A stretch of 64,000 nucleotides of DNA from Pantoea rwandensis. GTDB taxonomy: Bacteria; Pseudomonadota; Gammaproteobacteria; Enterobacterales; Enterobacteriaceae. A program made the position numbers and the translations under genes. Below are positions 9,626-20,891 of the stretch, piece by piece; position 1 is the first letter of the stretch, and the number at the start of each line of letters is the position of its first letter. The stretch is from assembly GCF_002095475.1 (NCBI RefSeq), contig NZ_MLFR01000017.1:1-64000 (forward strand), written 5' to 3'. Under the pieces are notes generated by a model, which worked only from the letters and a program-made list of their open reading frames with translations, was not told the DNA's origin and made no database searches.

Positions 9626-10843
9626 TTACTTCTTCTGCTCGTTCAATGCACGAATGCGTGAAGAGAGAGAGAACAGACGGATGAAGCCGCCCGCATGGCT
9701 GTGGTCGTACACTTCGTCTTCGCCAAATGTCGCGAACTCTTCCGAGTACATGCTGTTAGCTGAAGTTTTCTGCGTAGCGATAGCCTGGCCTTTATACAGC
9801 TGCAGCACCACTTCACCGTTCACGTCTTCTGCCAGTGATTCGGCAGCAGCTTGGATAGATTTACGCAGCGGCGCGAACCAGCGACCGTCGTAAACCACGT
9901 AAGACATTTCATGGCCCAACTGCTCACGCCATTTGAAGCTATCACGATCCAGTACCAACTGCTCAACCGCACGCAGCGCGTTGACCATGATGGTGCCGCC
10001 AGGGGTTTCGTAGCAGCCACGAGATTTGATACCGACCAGACGGTTTTCCACGATGTCGATACGGCCCACGCCGTGTTTCGCACCCAGCACGTTCAGTTTT
10101 TCCAGACACTGGAACGGGCTCAGCTTCTCGCCGTTTACCGCAACCACACGACCTTTCTCAACGGTCACGGTGACGTTCTCAGGCTGATCTGGCGCTTCCA
10201 GTGGGTCAACGGTCCACACCCAGCAATCTTTGTTCGGTGCATTTGCTGGGCTTTCCAGCACGCCACCTTCGGTAGAGATATGCCACGCGTTCTCATCACG
10301 GCTGTAGATTTTTTCCAGCGACGCAGTGGTCGGGATGTTGCGCTCTTTCAGGTAGTCCAGCAGCGCTTCACGTGAACGCAGATCCCACTCACGCCATGGC
10401 GCAACCACTTTCAACTGTGGAGCCAGTGCGGTGTAGGTGGTTTCGAAACGCACCTGGTCATTACCTTTACCGGTCGCACCGTGGCACAGCGCATCTGCGC
10501 CCACTTTCAGCGCCAGCTCAACCTGCGCTTTTGCGATGATAGGACGCGCCATTGAGGTACCCAGCAGGTAAGTGCCTTCGTACAGCGCACCGGTCTGCAG
10601 TACCGGGTAAACGTATTCACTGATGAATTCTTCACGCAGGTCAGCCACGTGACACTCAGATGCACCAGACTGTAGCGCCTTCTTCTCAACGCCTTCCAGA
10701 TCGGCTGGATCCTGACCAATGTTGGCCACGAAAGCGACCACTTCACAGCCACCGTAGTTCTCTTTCAACCATGGAATGATGGCTGAAGTATCCAGACCGC
10801 CTGAATAGGCCAGAACGATTTTCTTGATGTTTTGCGTGCTCAT
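9626..10843 (-). CDS. argG: Argininosuccinate synthase ArgG (about 400-residue type)
   Basis: Joins citrulline and aspartate with ATP to form argininosuccinate. The 405 residues start with the ATP-pyrophosphatase motif [12 protein letters not shown] and contain the citrulline/aspartate motifs [12 protein letters not shown] and [11 protein letters not shown]. This is the shorter bacterial form; the E. coli enzyme, encoded elsewhere in that genome, is about 447 residues and belongs to a different subtype. The position inside argCBGH, 15 bp after argB, matches the arrangement in Erwiniaceae and Yersinia as I recall it. Confidence 0.96.
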   Translation of the reverse strand: MSTQNIKKIVLAYSGGLDTSAIIPWLKENYGGCEVVAFVANIGQDPADLEGVEKKALQSGASECHVADLREEFISEYVYPVLQTGALYEGTYLLGTSMARPIIAKAQVELALKVGADALCHGATGKGNDQVRFETTYTALAPQLKVVAPWREWDLRSREALLDYLKERNIPTTASLEKIYSRDENAWHISTEGGVLESPANAPNKDCWVWTVDPLEAPDQPENVTVTVEKGRVVAVNGEKLSPFQCLEKLNVLGAKHGVGRIDIVENRLVGIKSRGCYETPGGTIMVNALRAVEQLVLDRDSFKWREQLGHEMSYVVYDGRWFAPLRKSIQAAAESLAEDVNGEVVLQLYKGQAIATQKTSANSMYSEEFATFGEDEVYDHSHAGGFIRLFSLSSRIRALNEQKK

Positions 10844-10858
10844 GTCTTAAATCCTTGA

Positions 10859-11632
10859 TTATGCGAGAATCCGGGTGCCAATAGACACGCCGTTGAAAAG
10901 GGTTGGCAGCTGTTCAGCATGGCGCCAGCTGGCGATATCGACCGGGCGACCTAATGTACGCGCTGCATCGAGTGCCGCGTTAACTTTAACGATCATGCCA
11001 TCAGTGATAATGCCCTGATCGATCAGCTGCTGTGCTTTCTCGGCCGTCATCTCTTCGATGCGCTGACCTTTGCCATCGAGAATACCGCTAACATCTGACA
11101 GCAGCACTAAATCAGCACCGATGGTCGCCGCCAGCGCGGTCGCCGCCTGGTCAGCGTTGACGTTCATCAGCTCGCCGCCATCGGTAATACCGATTGAGCT
11201 GATCACCGGCATATATCCGGCGCTCAGTAAGGTGTTCACCAGCGCAGCATTGCCCGGTGTGGCATTGCCCACATGGCCAAGTTCTTCGTCGAACTGCGCC
11301 ACATTCACCAAGCCTGCATCGCCAAGGCACAAGCCCACCGCACCGATGCCGTATTTCTTCGCCCAAGCCAGCAGCGTTTTGTTCGCTGTGCCCGCTAAGG
11401 CACCGGTAATAATGTCAATCTGATCGGCCGGCGTCACGCGTAAACCGTTCTTCTTTTTCACTGGCAGTGCGAGCTTCTTCATCAACTCGTCAACCAGGCA
11501 GCCGCCGCCGTGCACAATGATCAGCGGGCGCTGATACTCATTGCGGTAGGCCAGCAGTGCATCAAACAGACGAGCCAGCGCTTCTTCGCTATCCAGCAGT
11601 ACGCCGCCCAGTTTAATGATCAATGGATTCAT
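10859..11632 (-). CDS. argB: Acetylglutamate kinase ArgB
   Basis: Phosphorylates N-acetylglutamate, the second committed step of arginine synthesis. The 257 residues show the amino-acid-kinase fold: [10 protein letters not shown] at the N-terminus, IIVHGGG for the phosphates, and [15 protein letters not shown]. It lies 15 bp after argC and 15 bp before argG, so the operon is tightly packed. It is the short enterobacterial type without the N-terminal helix of arginine-inhibited kinases. Confidence 0.96.
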   Translation of the reverse strand: MNPLIIKLGGVLLDSEEALARLFDALLAYRNEYQRPLIIVHGGGCLVDELMKKLALPVKKKNGLRVTPADQIDIITGALAGTANKTLLAWAKKYGIGAVGLCLGDAGLVNVAQFDEELGHVGNATPGNAALVNTLLSAGYMPVISSIGITDGGELMNVNADQAATALAATIGADLVLLSDVSGILDGKGQRIEEMTAEKAQQLIDQGIITDGMIVKVNAALDAARTLGRPVDIASWRHAEQLPTLFNGVSIGTRILA

Positions 11633-11647
11633 TGCAGTTTCCGTCCG

Positions 11648-12652
11648 TTAAATCAGTGACAGCGTTTCGGGGAAGCCGAAACGAATGTTTAAGCATTGAA
11701 CCGCCTGCGAAGAGGCACCTTTCAATAGGTTGTCTTCGGCAGCGACCACGATCAGGTGTTCACCCTGCATCGCAAAGCCGATGTCGCAGAATGGCTGGCC
11801 GACCACCGCTTTGAGTGCCGGTACACCTTTGTCATACACGCGCACCAACGGTTTGTCGTGGTACGCCTTGTGGAAAGCATCCGCCACATCTTGCTGCGTC
11901 ACACCCGCTTTCAGGCGGCAGGTGGTGGTGGACAGAATTCCGCGTGGGAAGCTGCCCAGATGTGGGGTGAAGATCACGGGCGTACCGAGATGCGCCACGA
12001 TTTCAGGATGATGACGATGATTGAACAGGCCATACGGCTGCAGGCTCACTTCACAGAAGCTGGTACCGACATTGGCTTTACGCCCTGCGCCGCTCACGCC
12101 GCTGGTGGCATTAATCACCGGCCATTGTGCATCGTTAAGCAAACCGGCTTCGATCAGCGGCTTCAATGACAATTGTGCAGCCGTTGGGTAGCAACCTGGC
12201 ACAGCAACCAGCTGTGCATCTTTAATCTTGTCGTGCTGCCATTCGGCCAAACCATAGACGGCTTTATCCAGCCAATCCTGATGTTGATGGCTGAAACCAT
12301 AATACTGGGTATAGAAGGCATCGTCGTTGACGCGGAACGCACCGGAAAGGTCGAACACCACGCAGCCCGCTTTAAGGAATTCAGGCGCCAGATCGTGGCT
12401 CACTTCATGGGCGGTACACAGGAATACCACATCAACTTTATCGGCCCATTCGGCGGCATCGCTCAGTGGCTGCAGAGGCATATCCACAATGCCTTTGAGC
12501 TGCGGATGCAAATCCGACAGTAATTTTCCGGCATCCGGGCTTTGCGCTGAAACCGCCAAAGCGGTTATGTTCATATGCGGATGGCGATTCAGGTAGGTGG
12601 CAAGCTCTACGCCAGCATAACCACTGGCACCAACGATCAGCGTATTCAACAT
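11648..12652 (-). CDS. argC: N-acetyl-gamma-glutamyl-phosphate reductase ArgC
   Basis: NADPH-dependent reduction of acetylglutamyl phosphate to the semialdehyde. It has 334 residues, as in E. coli, with N-terminal NADP-binding [13 protein letters not shown] and the active-site Cys in [11 protein letters not shown]. The frame is open to 12736, but ATG 12652 gives the conserved [11 protein letters not shown] start. It is the first gene of argCBGH, transcribed from the region shared with argE. Confidence 0.97.
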   Translation of the reverse strand: MLNTLIVGASGYAGVELATYLNRHPHMNITALAVSAQSPDAGKLLSDLHPQLKGIVDMPLQPLSDAAEWADKVDVVFLCTAHEVSHDLAPEFLKAGCVVFDLSGAFRVNDDAFYTQYYGFSHQHQDWLDKAVYGLAEWQHDKIKDAQLVAVPGCYPTAAQLSLKPLIEAGLLNDAQWPVINATSGVSGAGRKANVGTSFCEVSLQPYGLFNHRHHPEIVAHLGTPVIFTPHLGSFPRGILSTTTCRLKAGVTQQDVADAFHKAYHDKPLVRVYDKGVPALKAVVGQPFCDIGFAMQGEHLIVVAAEDNLLKGASSQAVQCLNIRFGFPETLSLI

Positions 12653-12755
12653 CAGGCTGTATACCTTATTACAGTCACACATTCCGGGTCGCGGCCTTGC
12701 CCCGTTGCCCACGATGCCGTTTGCAGAAGATTTCATCCTTCACAAGCAAGCGACG

Positions 12756-12800
12756 TTATTGTATTTTTATTCACTATTAATGCATGAATATTGATACATC
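12756..12800. promoter_or_regulatory. ArgR operator (two ARG boxes) between argC and argE
   Basis: Two near-palindromes fit the ARG box (TGAAT, four A/T, ATTCA): TGTATTTTTATTCA at 12760-12773 and TGAATATTGATACA at 12785-12798. Their spacing and their position between divergent argE and argC match the known E. coli operator. Both transcription units should be repressed when arginine is plentiful. Confidence 0.85.
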
Positions 12801-12821
12801 CTAACCCAAGGACCGTCAACA

Positions 12822-13970
12822 GTGAAGACAAAATTACCACCTTTTATCGAACTCTACCGCCAGTTGATTGCCACACCATCGATCAGCGCTACCGACAGCG
12901 CGATGGATCAGAGCAATGAAACTTTAATCAATTTACTGGCAAGCTGGTTCCGCGATTTGGGCTTCAGTGTTGAGGTGCAACCGGTGCCTGGCACACGCCA
13001 TAAATTCAACATGCTGGCGCGCAGCGGATTGGGTGCGGGCGGCCTGCTGCTAGCCGGTCATACCGACACCGTTCCTTACGATGATGGCCGCTGGACGCGT
13101 GATCCTTTCACCCTGACTGAACACGACAACAAGCTATACGGTTTAGGTACCGCAGACATGAAAGGCTTCTTTGCCTTTATTCTGGATGCGCTGCGTGACG
13201 TTGACGTGACCAAACTCAGCAAGCCGCTGTATATCCTCGCCACCGCCGACGAAGAAACTACCATGGCCGGTGCGAAATATTTTTCAGAAACCACCCAGCT
13301 GCGCCCGGATTGCGCCATCATCGGTGAGCCAACGTCACTGAAACCTGTGCGTGCGCATAAAGGCCACCTGTCACATGCCATCCGCATTCAGGGCCAGTCT
13401 GGTCACTCCAGCGATCCCGCGCGCGGTGTAAACGCCATTGAATTGATGCATGAGTCGATTACTCACTTGATGCAGCTGCGTAACACGCTGAAAGAGCGTT
13501 ACAACCATGATGGTTTCGCTATCCCCTATCCGACCATGAACTTTGGCCACATTCACGGTGGCGATGCAGCGAACCGTATTTGCGCCTGTTGCGAATTACA
13601 TATGGATATTCGTCCGCTGCCGGGATTAACCCTGAGCGATCTGGACGGCCTGCTGAACGAAGCGCTGGCGCCAGTGAGCGAGCGTTGGCCGGGGCGTTTA
13701 ACGGTTGGTGAGTTACATCCACCGATTCCTGGCTACGAATGTCCGGCCGATCATGAATTGGTGAAAGTGGTGGAGAAACTGCTGGGTGTGCCGACTGAAG
13801 TGGTGAACTATTGCACCGAAGCGCCTTTTATCCAGCAATTGTGTCCAACCCTGGTATTAGGACCAGGATCGATCAATCAAGCCCACCAACCTGATGAGTT
13901 TATTGATACCGCATTTATTAAGCCAACTCATGCGCTTATCACGCAGGTTGTGCAGCATTTTTGTCGCTGA
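12822..13970 (+). CDS. argE: Acetylornithine deacetylase ArgE
   Basis: Releases ornithine from N-acetylornithine. The M20 metallopeptidase fold is evident in 382 residues: metal ligands in [10 protein letters not shown] and [10 protein letters not shown], the TADEET catalytic/metal Glu pair, and IIGEPTSL. The start is GTG at 12822 with AAGGA about 9 nt upstream. It is divergent from argC across the ARG boxes. The downstream hairpin at 13984-14015 lacks a T-run. Confidence 0.97.
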   Translation: MKTKLPPFIELYRQLIATPSISATDSAMDQSNETLINLLASWFRDLGFSVEVQPVPGTRHKFNMLARSGLGAGGLLLAGHTDTVPYDDGRWTRDPFTLTEHDNKLYGLGTADMKGFFAFILDALRDVDVTKLSKPLYILATADEETTMAGAKYFSETTQLRPDCAIIGEPTSLKPVRAHKGHLSHAIRIQGQSGHSSDPARGVNAIELMHESITHLMQLRNTLKERYNHDGFAIPYPTMNFGHIHGGDAANRICACCELHMDIRPLPGLTLSDLDGLLNEALAPVSERWPGRLTVGELHPPIPGYECPADHELVKVVEKLLGVPTEVVNYCTEAPFIQQLCPTLVLGPGSINQAHQPDEFIDTAFIKPTHALITQVVQHFCR

Positions 13971-13983
13971 TGAATAATGGATG

Positions 13984-14015
13984 GGGCAATTCACTGTGAA
14001 AACAGCAAATTGCCC
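13984..14015 (+). terminator. Hairpin after argE (weak terminator)
   Basis: GGGCAATT pairs with AATTGCCC, and an inner CTGT/ACAG stem adds to it. No T-run follows, so it may only protect or attenuate the message. The rest of the argE to ppc gap (13971-14216) holds a TTGACG (14123-14128) with TAGATA (14147-14152) 18 bp away, a possible ppc promoter. Confidence 0.4.
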
Positions 14016-14216
14016 GGTCATTGTTCGGGATTTGATAATAAGAATAACTTATCTCGCTTCACCTCAAGTTAATTCTATGAATTTCCGTGAGTTAGCAGCG
14101 AATTATTGTCAATTTAAGTCAATTGACGAACAGTCAGAACCATGGCTAGATAAAAGACGATGTTATGCCCGTTGGGTGTAAGGGTACTTTCAAGACGATA
14201 AGGGTGTCAGGGTCAA

Positions 14217-16868
14217 ATGAACGAACAATATTCCGCAATGCGAAGTAATGTCAGTATGCTCGGCAAACTGCTCGGGGATACGATTAAGGATGCACTGGGA
14301 GAGAACATTCTCGACAAGGTGGAGACGATCCGTAAGCTCTCTAAGTCATCCCGCGCAGGCAATGACACCGATCGTAAGGAACTGCTGCACACGCTGCAAA
14401 ACCTGTCTAATGACGAGTTACTGCCTGTTGCACGTGCCTTTAGCCAGTTCCTCAACCTGACCAACGTGGCCGAACAGTACCAGACCATTTCCCGCAGCGG
14501 CGATGGCGCAAATAACCCTGAGCTGTTGAAAAAAACCTTTGAGCACCTCAAGCAGCAAGGCGATCTGAGCGAAGCGGCTATTCGTAAAGCCATTGAATCA
14601 CTGTCGCTGGAGCTGGTGCTGACTGCGCACCCAACCGAAATTACGCGCCGTACGCTGATCCATATGCTGGGCGAAGTTAACAGCTGCTTGCAGCAACTCG
14701 ACCACAGCGACATCTCCGATTATGAGCGCACGCAGGTGATGCGCCGCTTGCGTCAACTGGTGGCACAAGCCTGGCATACCGATGAAATCCGTAAGTATCG
14801 CCCAACGCCTATTGATGAAGCGAAATGGGGGTTTGCCGTGGTTGAAAACAGCCTGTGGCAAGGCGTACCTGCTTTCCTGCGTGAGCTGAACGAACAAGTC
14901 GAAGAGACCTTTGGCATCAAACTGCCTGTGGATTTTGTGCCGGTGCAATTCACCTCATGGATGGGCGGTGACCGCGACGGTAACCCGAACGTGACTGCGC
15001 CTATCACGCGCCACGCGATGCAACTGAGCCGCTGGAAAGCCGCCGATCTGTTCCTGCGTGATGTCGGTGTGCTGATCTCAGAGCTGTCGATGGCAGAATG
15101 CAACGACGAAGTCCGTGAACTCTGTGGCGATCCTGAAGCCATGGAACCTTATCGCATGATCCTGAAGCGCATCCGCAGCCAGCTGATGACCACCCAAGCC
15201 TATCTGGGCCGTCGTTTGAAAGGCGAGCGCCTGCCGCGCCCTGCCGATCTGCTGGTCTCCAACGATCAGCTGTGGCAGCCGCTGTTCGCTATCTATCAAT
15301 CGCTGCAGCAGTGCGGCATGGGCATTGTCGCCAACGGTCAATTACTGGATACGTTGCGCCGCGTGAAGTGCTTTGGTGTGCCACTGGTGCGCATCGATAT
15401 TCGTCAGGAAAGCACACGCCATACTGAAGCCATTGCGGAAGTCACGCGTTACCTCGGCCTTGGTGATTATGAAAGCTGGTCAGAAGCCGATAAGCAGGCA
15501 TTCCTGATCCGTGAACTGAATTCCAAGCGTCCGCTACTGCCACATCAATGGGAGCCAAGCGACAACACCCGTGAAGTGTTGGATACCTGTAAAGTGGTGG
15601 CCGAAGCGCCACAAGGTTCCATCGCTTCCTACGTGATTTCGATGGCCAAAACACCATCAGACGTGCTGGCGGTTCATCTGCTGCTGAAAGAAGCGGGCAT
15701 TCCTTATGCAATGCCAGTTGCACCGCTGTTCGAAACGCTCGACGATTTGAACAACGCCAATGACGTGATGACGCAGTTGCTGAATATCGACTGGTATCGC
15801 GGTTTCATCAACGGCAAACAGATGGTGATGATTGGCTATTCCGACTCAGCGAAAGATGCCGGTGTGATGGCGGCGAGCTGGGCGCAATACGAAGCACAAG
15901 ATGCGCTGATCAAAACCTGTGAAAAAGCGGGCATCACCCTGACGCTGTTCCACGGACGCGGTGGTTCGATTGGCCGTGGCGGCGCACCTGCGCACGCAGC
16001 ACTGCTGTCGCAACCGCCGGGCAGCCTGAAAGGCGGCCTGCGCGTCACCGAACAGGGCGAGATGATTCGCTTCAAGTACGGTTTGCCAGAAGTCACCATC
16101 GCCAGCTTGTCTCTTTATACCGGCGCGATTCTCGAAGCCAACCTGATGCCACCACCAGAACCTAAGCGCGAGTGGAAGGAGATCATGAACGGTCTGTCTG
16201 CCCATTCCTGCGCCATGTATCGCGGTTATGTGCGTGAAAATCCGGACTTCGTGCCGTACTTCCGTTCGGCAACGCCAGAGCAGGAGTTGGGCAAATTGCC
16301 GCTCGGTTCGCGCCCGGCGAAGCGTCGTCCAACCGGTGGTGTTGAATCACTGCGCGCGATTCCATGGATCTTTGCCTGGACACAGAACCGCCTGATGCTG
16401 CCTGCGTGGCTCGGTGCCGGTGCCGCGTTGCAGAAAGCGATGGATGAAGGTCATCAGGATCAGTTAGAAGCGATGTGCAGCGAGTGGCCGTTCTTCGCCA
16501 CGCGTCTGGGCATGCTGGAGATGGTATTCTCGAAAGCCGACTTGTGGCTGGCGGAATACTACGATCAGCGTCTGGTGGATAAATCATTGTGGCCGCTGGG
16601 CCAGCAGCTGCGCGATCAACTGGCTGCCGATATCAAAGCCGTGCTGACCATCGCCAACGATGCGCACTTAATGGCTGACCAGCCGTGGATTGCCGAGTCG
16701 ATCGCACTGCGTAATGTCTACACCGATCCGCTCAACGTGCTGCAGGCAGAACTGCTGCATCGTGCGCGTGCGCAGGAAGCGCGTGGTGACGAACCGGATG
16801 CGCGTGTTGAACAAGCGCTGATGGTGACCATTGCGGGTGTCGCGGCGGGTATGCGTAATACTGGCTAG
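14217..16868 (+). CDS. ppc: Phosphoenolpyruvate carboxylase Ppc
   Basis: Anaplerotic enzyme that carboxylates PEP to oxaloacetate. At 883 residues it is identical in length to E. coli Ppc. It contains the catalytic His in [12 protein letters not shown] (near residue 138), the mobile-loop [14 protein letters not shown] (near 578-591), [17 protein letters not shown], and the invariant C-terminus RNTG. The start has only a weak ribosome site (AGGGTC). A terminator follows. Confidence 0.98.
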   Translation: MNEQYSAMRSNVSMLGKLLGDTIKDALGENILDKVETIRKLSKSSRAGNDTDRKELLHTLQNLSNDELLPVARAFSQFLNLTNVAEQYQTISRSGDGANNPELLKKTFEHLKQQGDLSEAAIRKAIESLSLELVLTAHPTEITRRTLIHMLGEVNSCLQQLDHSDISDYERTQVMRRLRQLVAQAWHTDEIRKYRPTPIDEAKWGFAVVENSLWQGVPAFLRELNEQVEETFGIKLPVDFVPVQFTSWMGGDRDGNPNVTAPITRHAMQLSRWKAADLFLRDVGVLISELSMAECNDEVRELCGDPEAMEPYRMILKRIRSQLMTTQAYLGRRLKGERLPRPADLLVSNDQLWQPLFAIYQSLQQCGMGIVANGQLLDTLRRVKCFGVPLVRIDIRQESTRHTEAIAEVTRYLGLGDYESWSEADKQAFLIRELNSKRPLLPHQWEPSDNTREVLDTCKVVAEAPQGSIASYVISMAKTPSDVLAVHLLLKEAGIPYAMPVAPLFETLDDLNNANDVMTQLLNIDWYRGFINGKQMVMIGYSDSAKDAGVMAASWAQYEAQDALIKTCEKAGITLTLFHGRGGSIGRGGAPAHAALLSQPPGSLKGGLRVTEQGEMIRFKYGLPEVTIASLSLYTGAILEANLMPPPEPKREWKEIMNGLSAHSCAMYRGYVRENPDFVPYFRSATPEQELGKLPLGSRPAKRRPTGGVESLRAIPWIFAWTQNRLMLPAWLGAGAALQKAMDEGHQDQLEAMCSEWPFFATRLGMLEMVFSKADLWLAEYYDQRLVDKSLWPLGQQLRDQLAADIKAVLTIANDAHLMADQPWIAESIALRNVYTDPLNVLQAELLHRARAQEARGDEPDARVEQALMVTIAGVAAGMRNTG

Positions 16869-16889
16869 TTGCGGGAAACGCTAATCATG

Positions 16890-16913
16890 AAGGGGCCAAT
16901 GTGCCCCTTTTTT
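16890..16913 (+). terminator. ppc terminator
   Basis: AGGGGC/GCCCCT hairpin followed by six T on the plus strand. Confidence 0.85.
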
Positions 16914-16985
16914 CATGGGCGGTGCGCGTCGCGGGAAGAGGCGACAAATTACGTAAAGTCGCTGTCTCGTCCCTGATCGCTTAGC

Positions 16986-17005
16986 GGGCGCCATAAATGG
17001 CGCCC
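16986..17005. repeat. Left REP-like palindrome flanking the tandem array
   Basis: A perfect 9-2-9 palindrome (GGGCGCCAT, AA, ATGGCGCCC) is followed by CTACGAA. Read on the minus strand it is TTCGTAG plus a 20-nt palindrome, the same design as the right-hand element but in the opposite orientation. Confidence 0.85.
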
Positions 17006-17010
17006 CTACG

Positions 17011-17250
17011 AAGTTCAGCATGGTTTTCGTAAGGTGCGAGAGGCCCAGCATGGTTTTCGTGGGGTGCGCGAGGTTCAGCATGGTTTTCGTAGGGTGCGAG
17101 AGGTTCAGCATGGTTTTCGTAGGGTGTGCGAGGTTCAGCATGGTTTTCGTAGGGTGCGAGAGGTTCAGCATTGTTTTCGTAGGGTGCGCGAAGTTCAGCA
17201 TGGTTTTCGTGGGGTGCGCGAGGTTCAGCGTGGTTTTCGTAGGGTACGCA
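17011..17250. repeat. 30-bp tandem repeat array, eight units
   Basis: Eight units of exactly 30 bp run without gaps from 17011 to 17250. Most differ at only one to three positions. The core is GGTTCAGCATGGTTTTCGTA followed by GGGTGCGMGA. Every unit carries the TTCGTAG-type head of the flanking palindromes; the last unit runs straight into the right palindrome. Because 30 is a multiple of three and the units lack stops, open frames appear in several phases on both strands; I regard these as artefacts. The ppc to metF gap (16914-17344) contains only this element and its flanks. Confidence 0.95.
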
Positions 17251-17262
17251 TTCATGCGTACC
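17236..17262. repeat. Right REP-like palindrome flanking the tandem array
   Basis: TTCGTAG is followed by a perfect 9-2-9 palindrome (GGTACGCAT, TC, ATGCGTACC) at 17243-17262. It is the mirror-orientation partner of the left palindrome and the terminal unit of the array. Confidence 0.85.
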
Positions 17263-17344
17263 GGGTTCAATACGCACTCATTGGCTTAAGTGCGCGGCAT
17301 TAGGGCGCTTTGGCCCCACTTCTTCATAATTCCATTTTAGCTAA

Positions 17345-18268
<924 letters not shown>

Positions 18269-18292
18269 TTAACTTGCGGCCTGTGAACATCC

Positions 18293-18316
18293 ATACGTTT
18301 AGACGTCCAGATGCTC
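18293..18316. promoter_or_regulatory. MetJ operator (met boxes) of metF
   Basis: Consecutive 8-mers in register, ATACGTTT, AGACGTCC and AGATGCTC, approach the met box AGACGTCT; the middle one differs at one base. It lies about 55 bp upstream of the metF start, as expected for MetJ repression. Confidence 0.75.
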
Positions 18317-18413
18317 AAAATGAACTATTCGCGCGTTAGCGTCAACTTAAAATTAATGTACAGGCGTGACAAATATTCAACCAGGTTGAAAGTGTTTCAT
18401 GCAAACCGAAGGG

Positions 18414-18447
18414 ATAAAAGCGCAGACGGCGGGCACCGTCTGCGCTG
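18414..18447 (-). terminator. metBL terminator
   Basis: A 10-bp GCGCAGACGG / CCGTCTGCGC hairpin followed by TTTTAT on the minus strand, just after the metL stop. The remaining bases between here and metF hold the metF promoter region. Confidence 0.9.
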
Positions 18448-18456
18448 CAAGGCAGG

Positions 18457-20889
18457 TTACAGCAGCTGTGCGAGGCGATTAATATCCGACTGCAGCGCAC
18501 CGGCGGTCACATCGCGGCCTGCTCCAGGCCCACGGATCACCAACGGGTTATCACGATACCAACGGCTCTCGATAGCAAAGACGTTATCGCACGGCAGCAG
18601 TGACGCAAGCGGATGTTCCGGACGCACCGCTTCCACACCGACACGCGCTTTGCCATTCGCATCAAACCGTGCCACATAACGCAGCACCAGGCCCATCTCT
18701 TGTGCCGCTTCGTAGCGTTCGAGCATCTGCGTATTCAGCTCGTCGGCATTCTCGAAGAAATGGTCGATCGACTCATCTTCACAGTCTGACGGCACTAACG
18801 ACTCCACACGTACCTGATCCGGTTCGATGTCATAACCCGCTTCACGCGCCAGAATCACCAGTTTACGCATCACGTCCTGGCCAGATAAATCCACGCGCGG
18901 ATCTGGCTCGGTGAGGCCTTGCTGCCATGCCTGATCCACCAGCTCACTGAACGGCACCGTGCCATCAAACTGCAGGAATAGCCAGGACAGCGTCCCGGAG
19001 AAGATACCGCTGATGGACAGAATACTGTCACCGCTCTCGCGCAAATCGCGCACCGTATGATTCACAGGTAATCCCGCACCCACAGTGGCGTTGTACAGCC
19101 AGTGGCGTCCGGTTTTCGCAAACGCATCACGAATTTGACGCCAGCTCTGGCTGCTTGATGCGCCCGCCACTTTGTTTGCGCTGATGACATGGAAACCGTG
19201 ACTGGCGAAATCAAGATACTGTTGCGCCAGTGGAGCGCTGGCGGTCACATCCAGCACCACCAAGTCATCGAACGGATGTGCACGCATCCACAAGAACAGC
19301 GACTCTTCATCGCGCGCCTCAGCTTCGTCGTCAAAGAAGGCCAGTGCACGGCTAGCATCCACCCCTTCATAGCTCAGTAGGCTACGGCTGCTGTCTACTA
19401 CGCCTGCCAAGACATATTCAAAACCGGTGCGTGCCGACAATCCTTCCTGTTCACGCGCAAACAGTTCCAGCCAGCGTGAACCGATGTTACCTTTGCCGAA
19501 CAACATCAACCCAATACGTTTTTCCGCACGGAACAGGGACTGATGCAGTCCCTGAATCAAATGCTGCGTCGGGCCAACGCGCAACACAGCAACGATGCTG
19601 ATGTGGTCTTCCGATTGCCAGACAAATTCAACGGGCTGATCTTTGATTTGCTGCCAGAAACGATGGCTGTGCAGTGGATTGCGCGTAACACCTGCACCTA
19701 CCAGCGCCACCAGCGCTAAGCCATCACGCAATTGCAGATGGCCCGGCAGCGCAGCGTCCTGCAACAGACTGAATGCGCTGTTCACCACTTCCGAGGTGTA
19801 GCAAAGCTGTAGCAGACGACGATCGGGATGAACACCCATGGCAAGCGGACGCAGCTGCGCCCGTTTCAACAGCAGATCGATCTCTTTCTGCTGCGTTTTA
19901 AAATCGTGATTGTCCGGTATCTGAATCTCTATCAGACACACATCGTCGTGGCTGGTCACAATACGCGCACCCGTGCCCGAAGCCAGCACGCGTTCAATGC
20001 GCGTGGAGCCTTGCTCGGGTTGGTAACTACAACGCAATTGCAGATCGATATCGCTGTTGGAGACGGGTTGTAGCGTGCGGGTATGCAGCACCGGTGCAGC
20101 CAGACGCGCCAGCTCACTGGCTTCATCGAGACGCAGCAGCGGCAAAAGACACGCATCCGAAACCTTACGGGGATCAGCGCTGTAAACACCCGCCACATCA
20201 CTCCAGATCGTCACACGACCGACACCCGCCAACGCACCAATCTGGGTGGCTGAGTAATCCGAACCATTACGACCTAACAACACGGTTTCACCCGCATCAC
20301 TCCGGCTGATAAAGCCCGTCACGACCAAACGCTTATGCGGATGCTGTGCTAACAGCGCCTGCAACAGCGGCCAGGATTTTCCTTCATCAACCTGTGGCTG
20401 GGCAGCACGCTCGGCACGCAGAAAATCACGTGCATCTAACCATGCCGCTTCAATATCTCGCTGGCTCAATACCGCAGCCATTAATCGCGCCGACCAGATT
20501 TCACCGTGGCCCACGACTTCGGCATAGACTGCATCCGAAATGACGCCATCAAGCAGCACTGCCAGCCGCTCCAGATCGCGGATAAATGCGGCTGTCAGGG
20601 TTTCAGCAAATTCAGCAGGCAATAACGCAGCGATCAGCTCGCTGTGATAGCGCCGTAATGCTTGTTGCACCTGATGAGCAGATAAGCGATCGCTTTGGCT
20701 CAGCTTGAGCCAGCTAATCAGCTGATTGGTGGTGCTGCCCGCGGCAGAAACCACCATTAAGTCGCCTGGCTGGCTGTAATCCGCCATGATGCTGGCGACG
20801 CGTTGATAGCAACGGGCATCGGCCAGGCTACTGCCACCAAATTTATGCAACTGCTTGTTAGGCGTTCCCGCGCCTGCTGAACTCGTCAT
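18457..20889 (-). CDS. metL: Bifunctional aspartokinase II / homoserine dehydrogenase II MetL
   Basis: Catalyses the first and third steps from aspartate to homoserine for methionine. At 810 residues it equals the E. coli protein. The N-terminal kinase begins at KFGGSSLAD (about 16-24) and includes LGRNGSDYSA. The C-terminal dehydrogenase begins at the NAD(P) motif LFGKGNIGSRW and includes the catalytic Lys region ISANKVAGA. It starts only 2 bp after metB, so translation is probably coupled. Confidence 0.97.
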   Translation of the reverse strand: MTSSAGAGTPNKQLHKFGGSSLADARCYQRVASIMADYSQPGDLMVVSAAGSTTNQLISWLKLSQSDRLSAHQVQQALRRYHSELIAALLPAEFAETLTAAFIRDLERLAVLLDGVISDAVYAEVVGHGEIWSARLMAAVLSQRDIEAAWLDARDFLRAERAAQPQVDEGKSWPLLQALLAQHPHKRLVVTGFISRSDAGETVLLGRNGSDYSATQIGALAGVGRVTIWSDVAGVYSADPRKVSDACLLPLLRLDEASELARLAAPVLHTRTLQPVSNSDIDLQLRCSYQPEQGSTRIERVLASGTGARIVTSHDDVCLIEIQIPDNHDFKTQQKEIDLLLKRAQLRPLAMGVHPDRRLLQLCYTSEVVNSAFSLLQDAALPGHLQLRDGLALVALVGAGVTRNPLHSHRFWQQIKDQPVEFVWQSEDHISIVAVLRVGPTQHLIQGLHQSLFRAEKRIGLMLFGKGNIGSRWLELFAREQEGLSARTGFEYVLAGVVDSSRSLLSYEGVDASRALAFFDDEAEARDEESLFLWMRAHPFDDLVVLDVTASAPLAQQYLDFASHGFHVISANKVAGASSSQSWRQIRDAFAKTGRHWLYNATVGAGLPVNHTVRDLRESGDSILSISGIFSGTLSWLFLQFDGTVPFSELVDQAWQQGLTEPDPRVDLSGQDVMRKLVILAREAGYDIEPDQVRVESLVPSDCEDESIDHFFENADELNTQMLERYEAAQEMGLVLRYVARFDANGKARVGVEAVRPEHPLASLLPCDNVFAIESRWYRDNPLVIRGPGAGRDVTAGALQSDINRLAQLL

Positions 20890-20891
20890 GC

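Noticed and set aside
13981..14181. 66-codon frame between argE and ppc
   Set aside because: It starts inside the argE hairpin, has no clear ribosome site and overlaps the likely ppc promoter; no family was recognised.
17011..17250. CRISPR array
   Set aside because: The 30-bp units follow each other without spacers and there are no cas genes in the window.
16881..17303. Open frames of about 90-130 residues on both strands across the tandem array, giving repeat proteins
   Set aside because: They exist only because a 30-bp stop-free unit keeps several frames open at once. No ribosome site or family match supports any of them.
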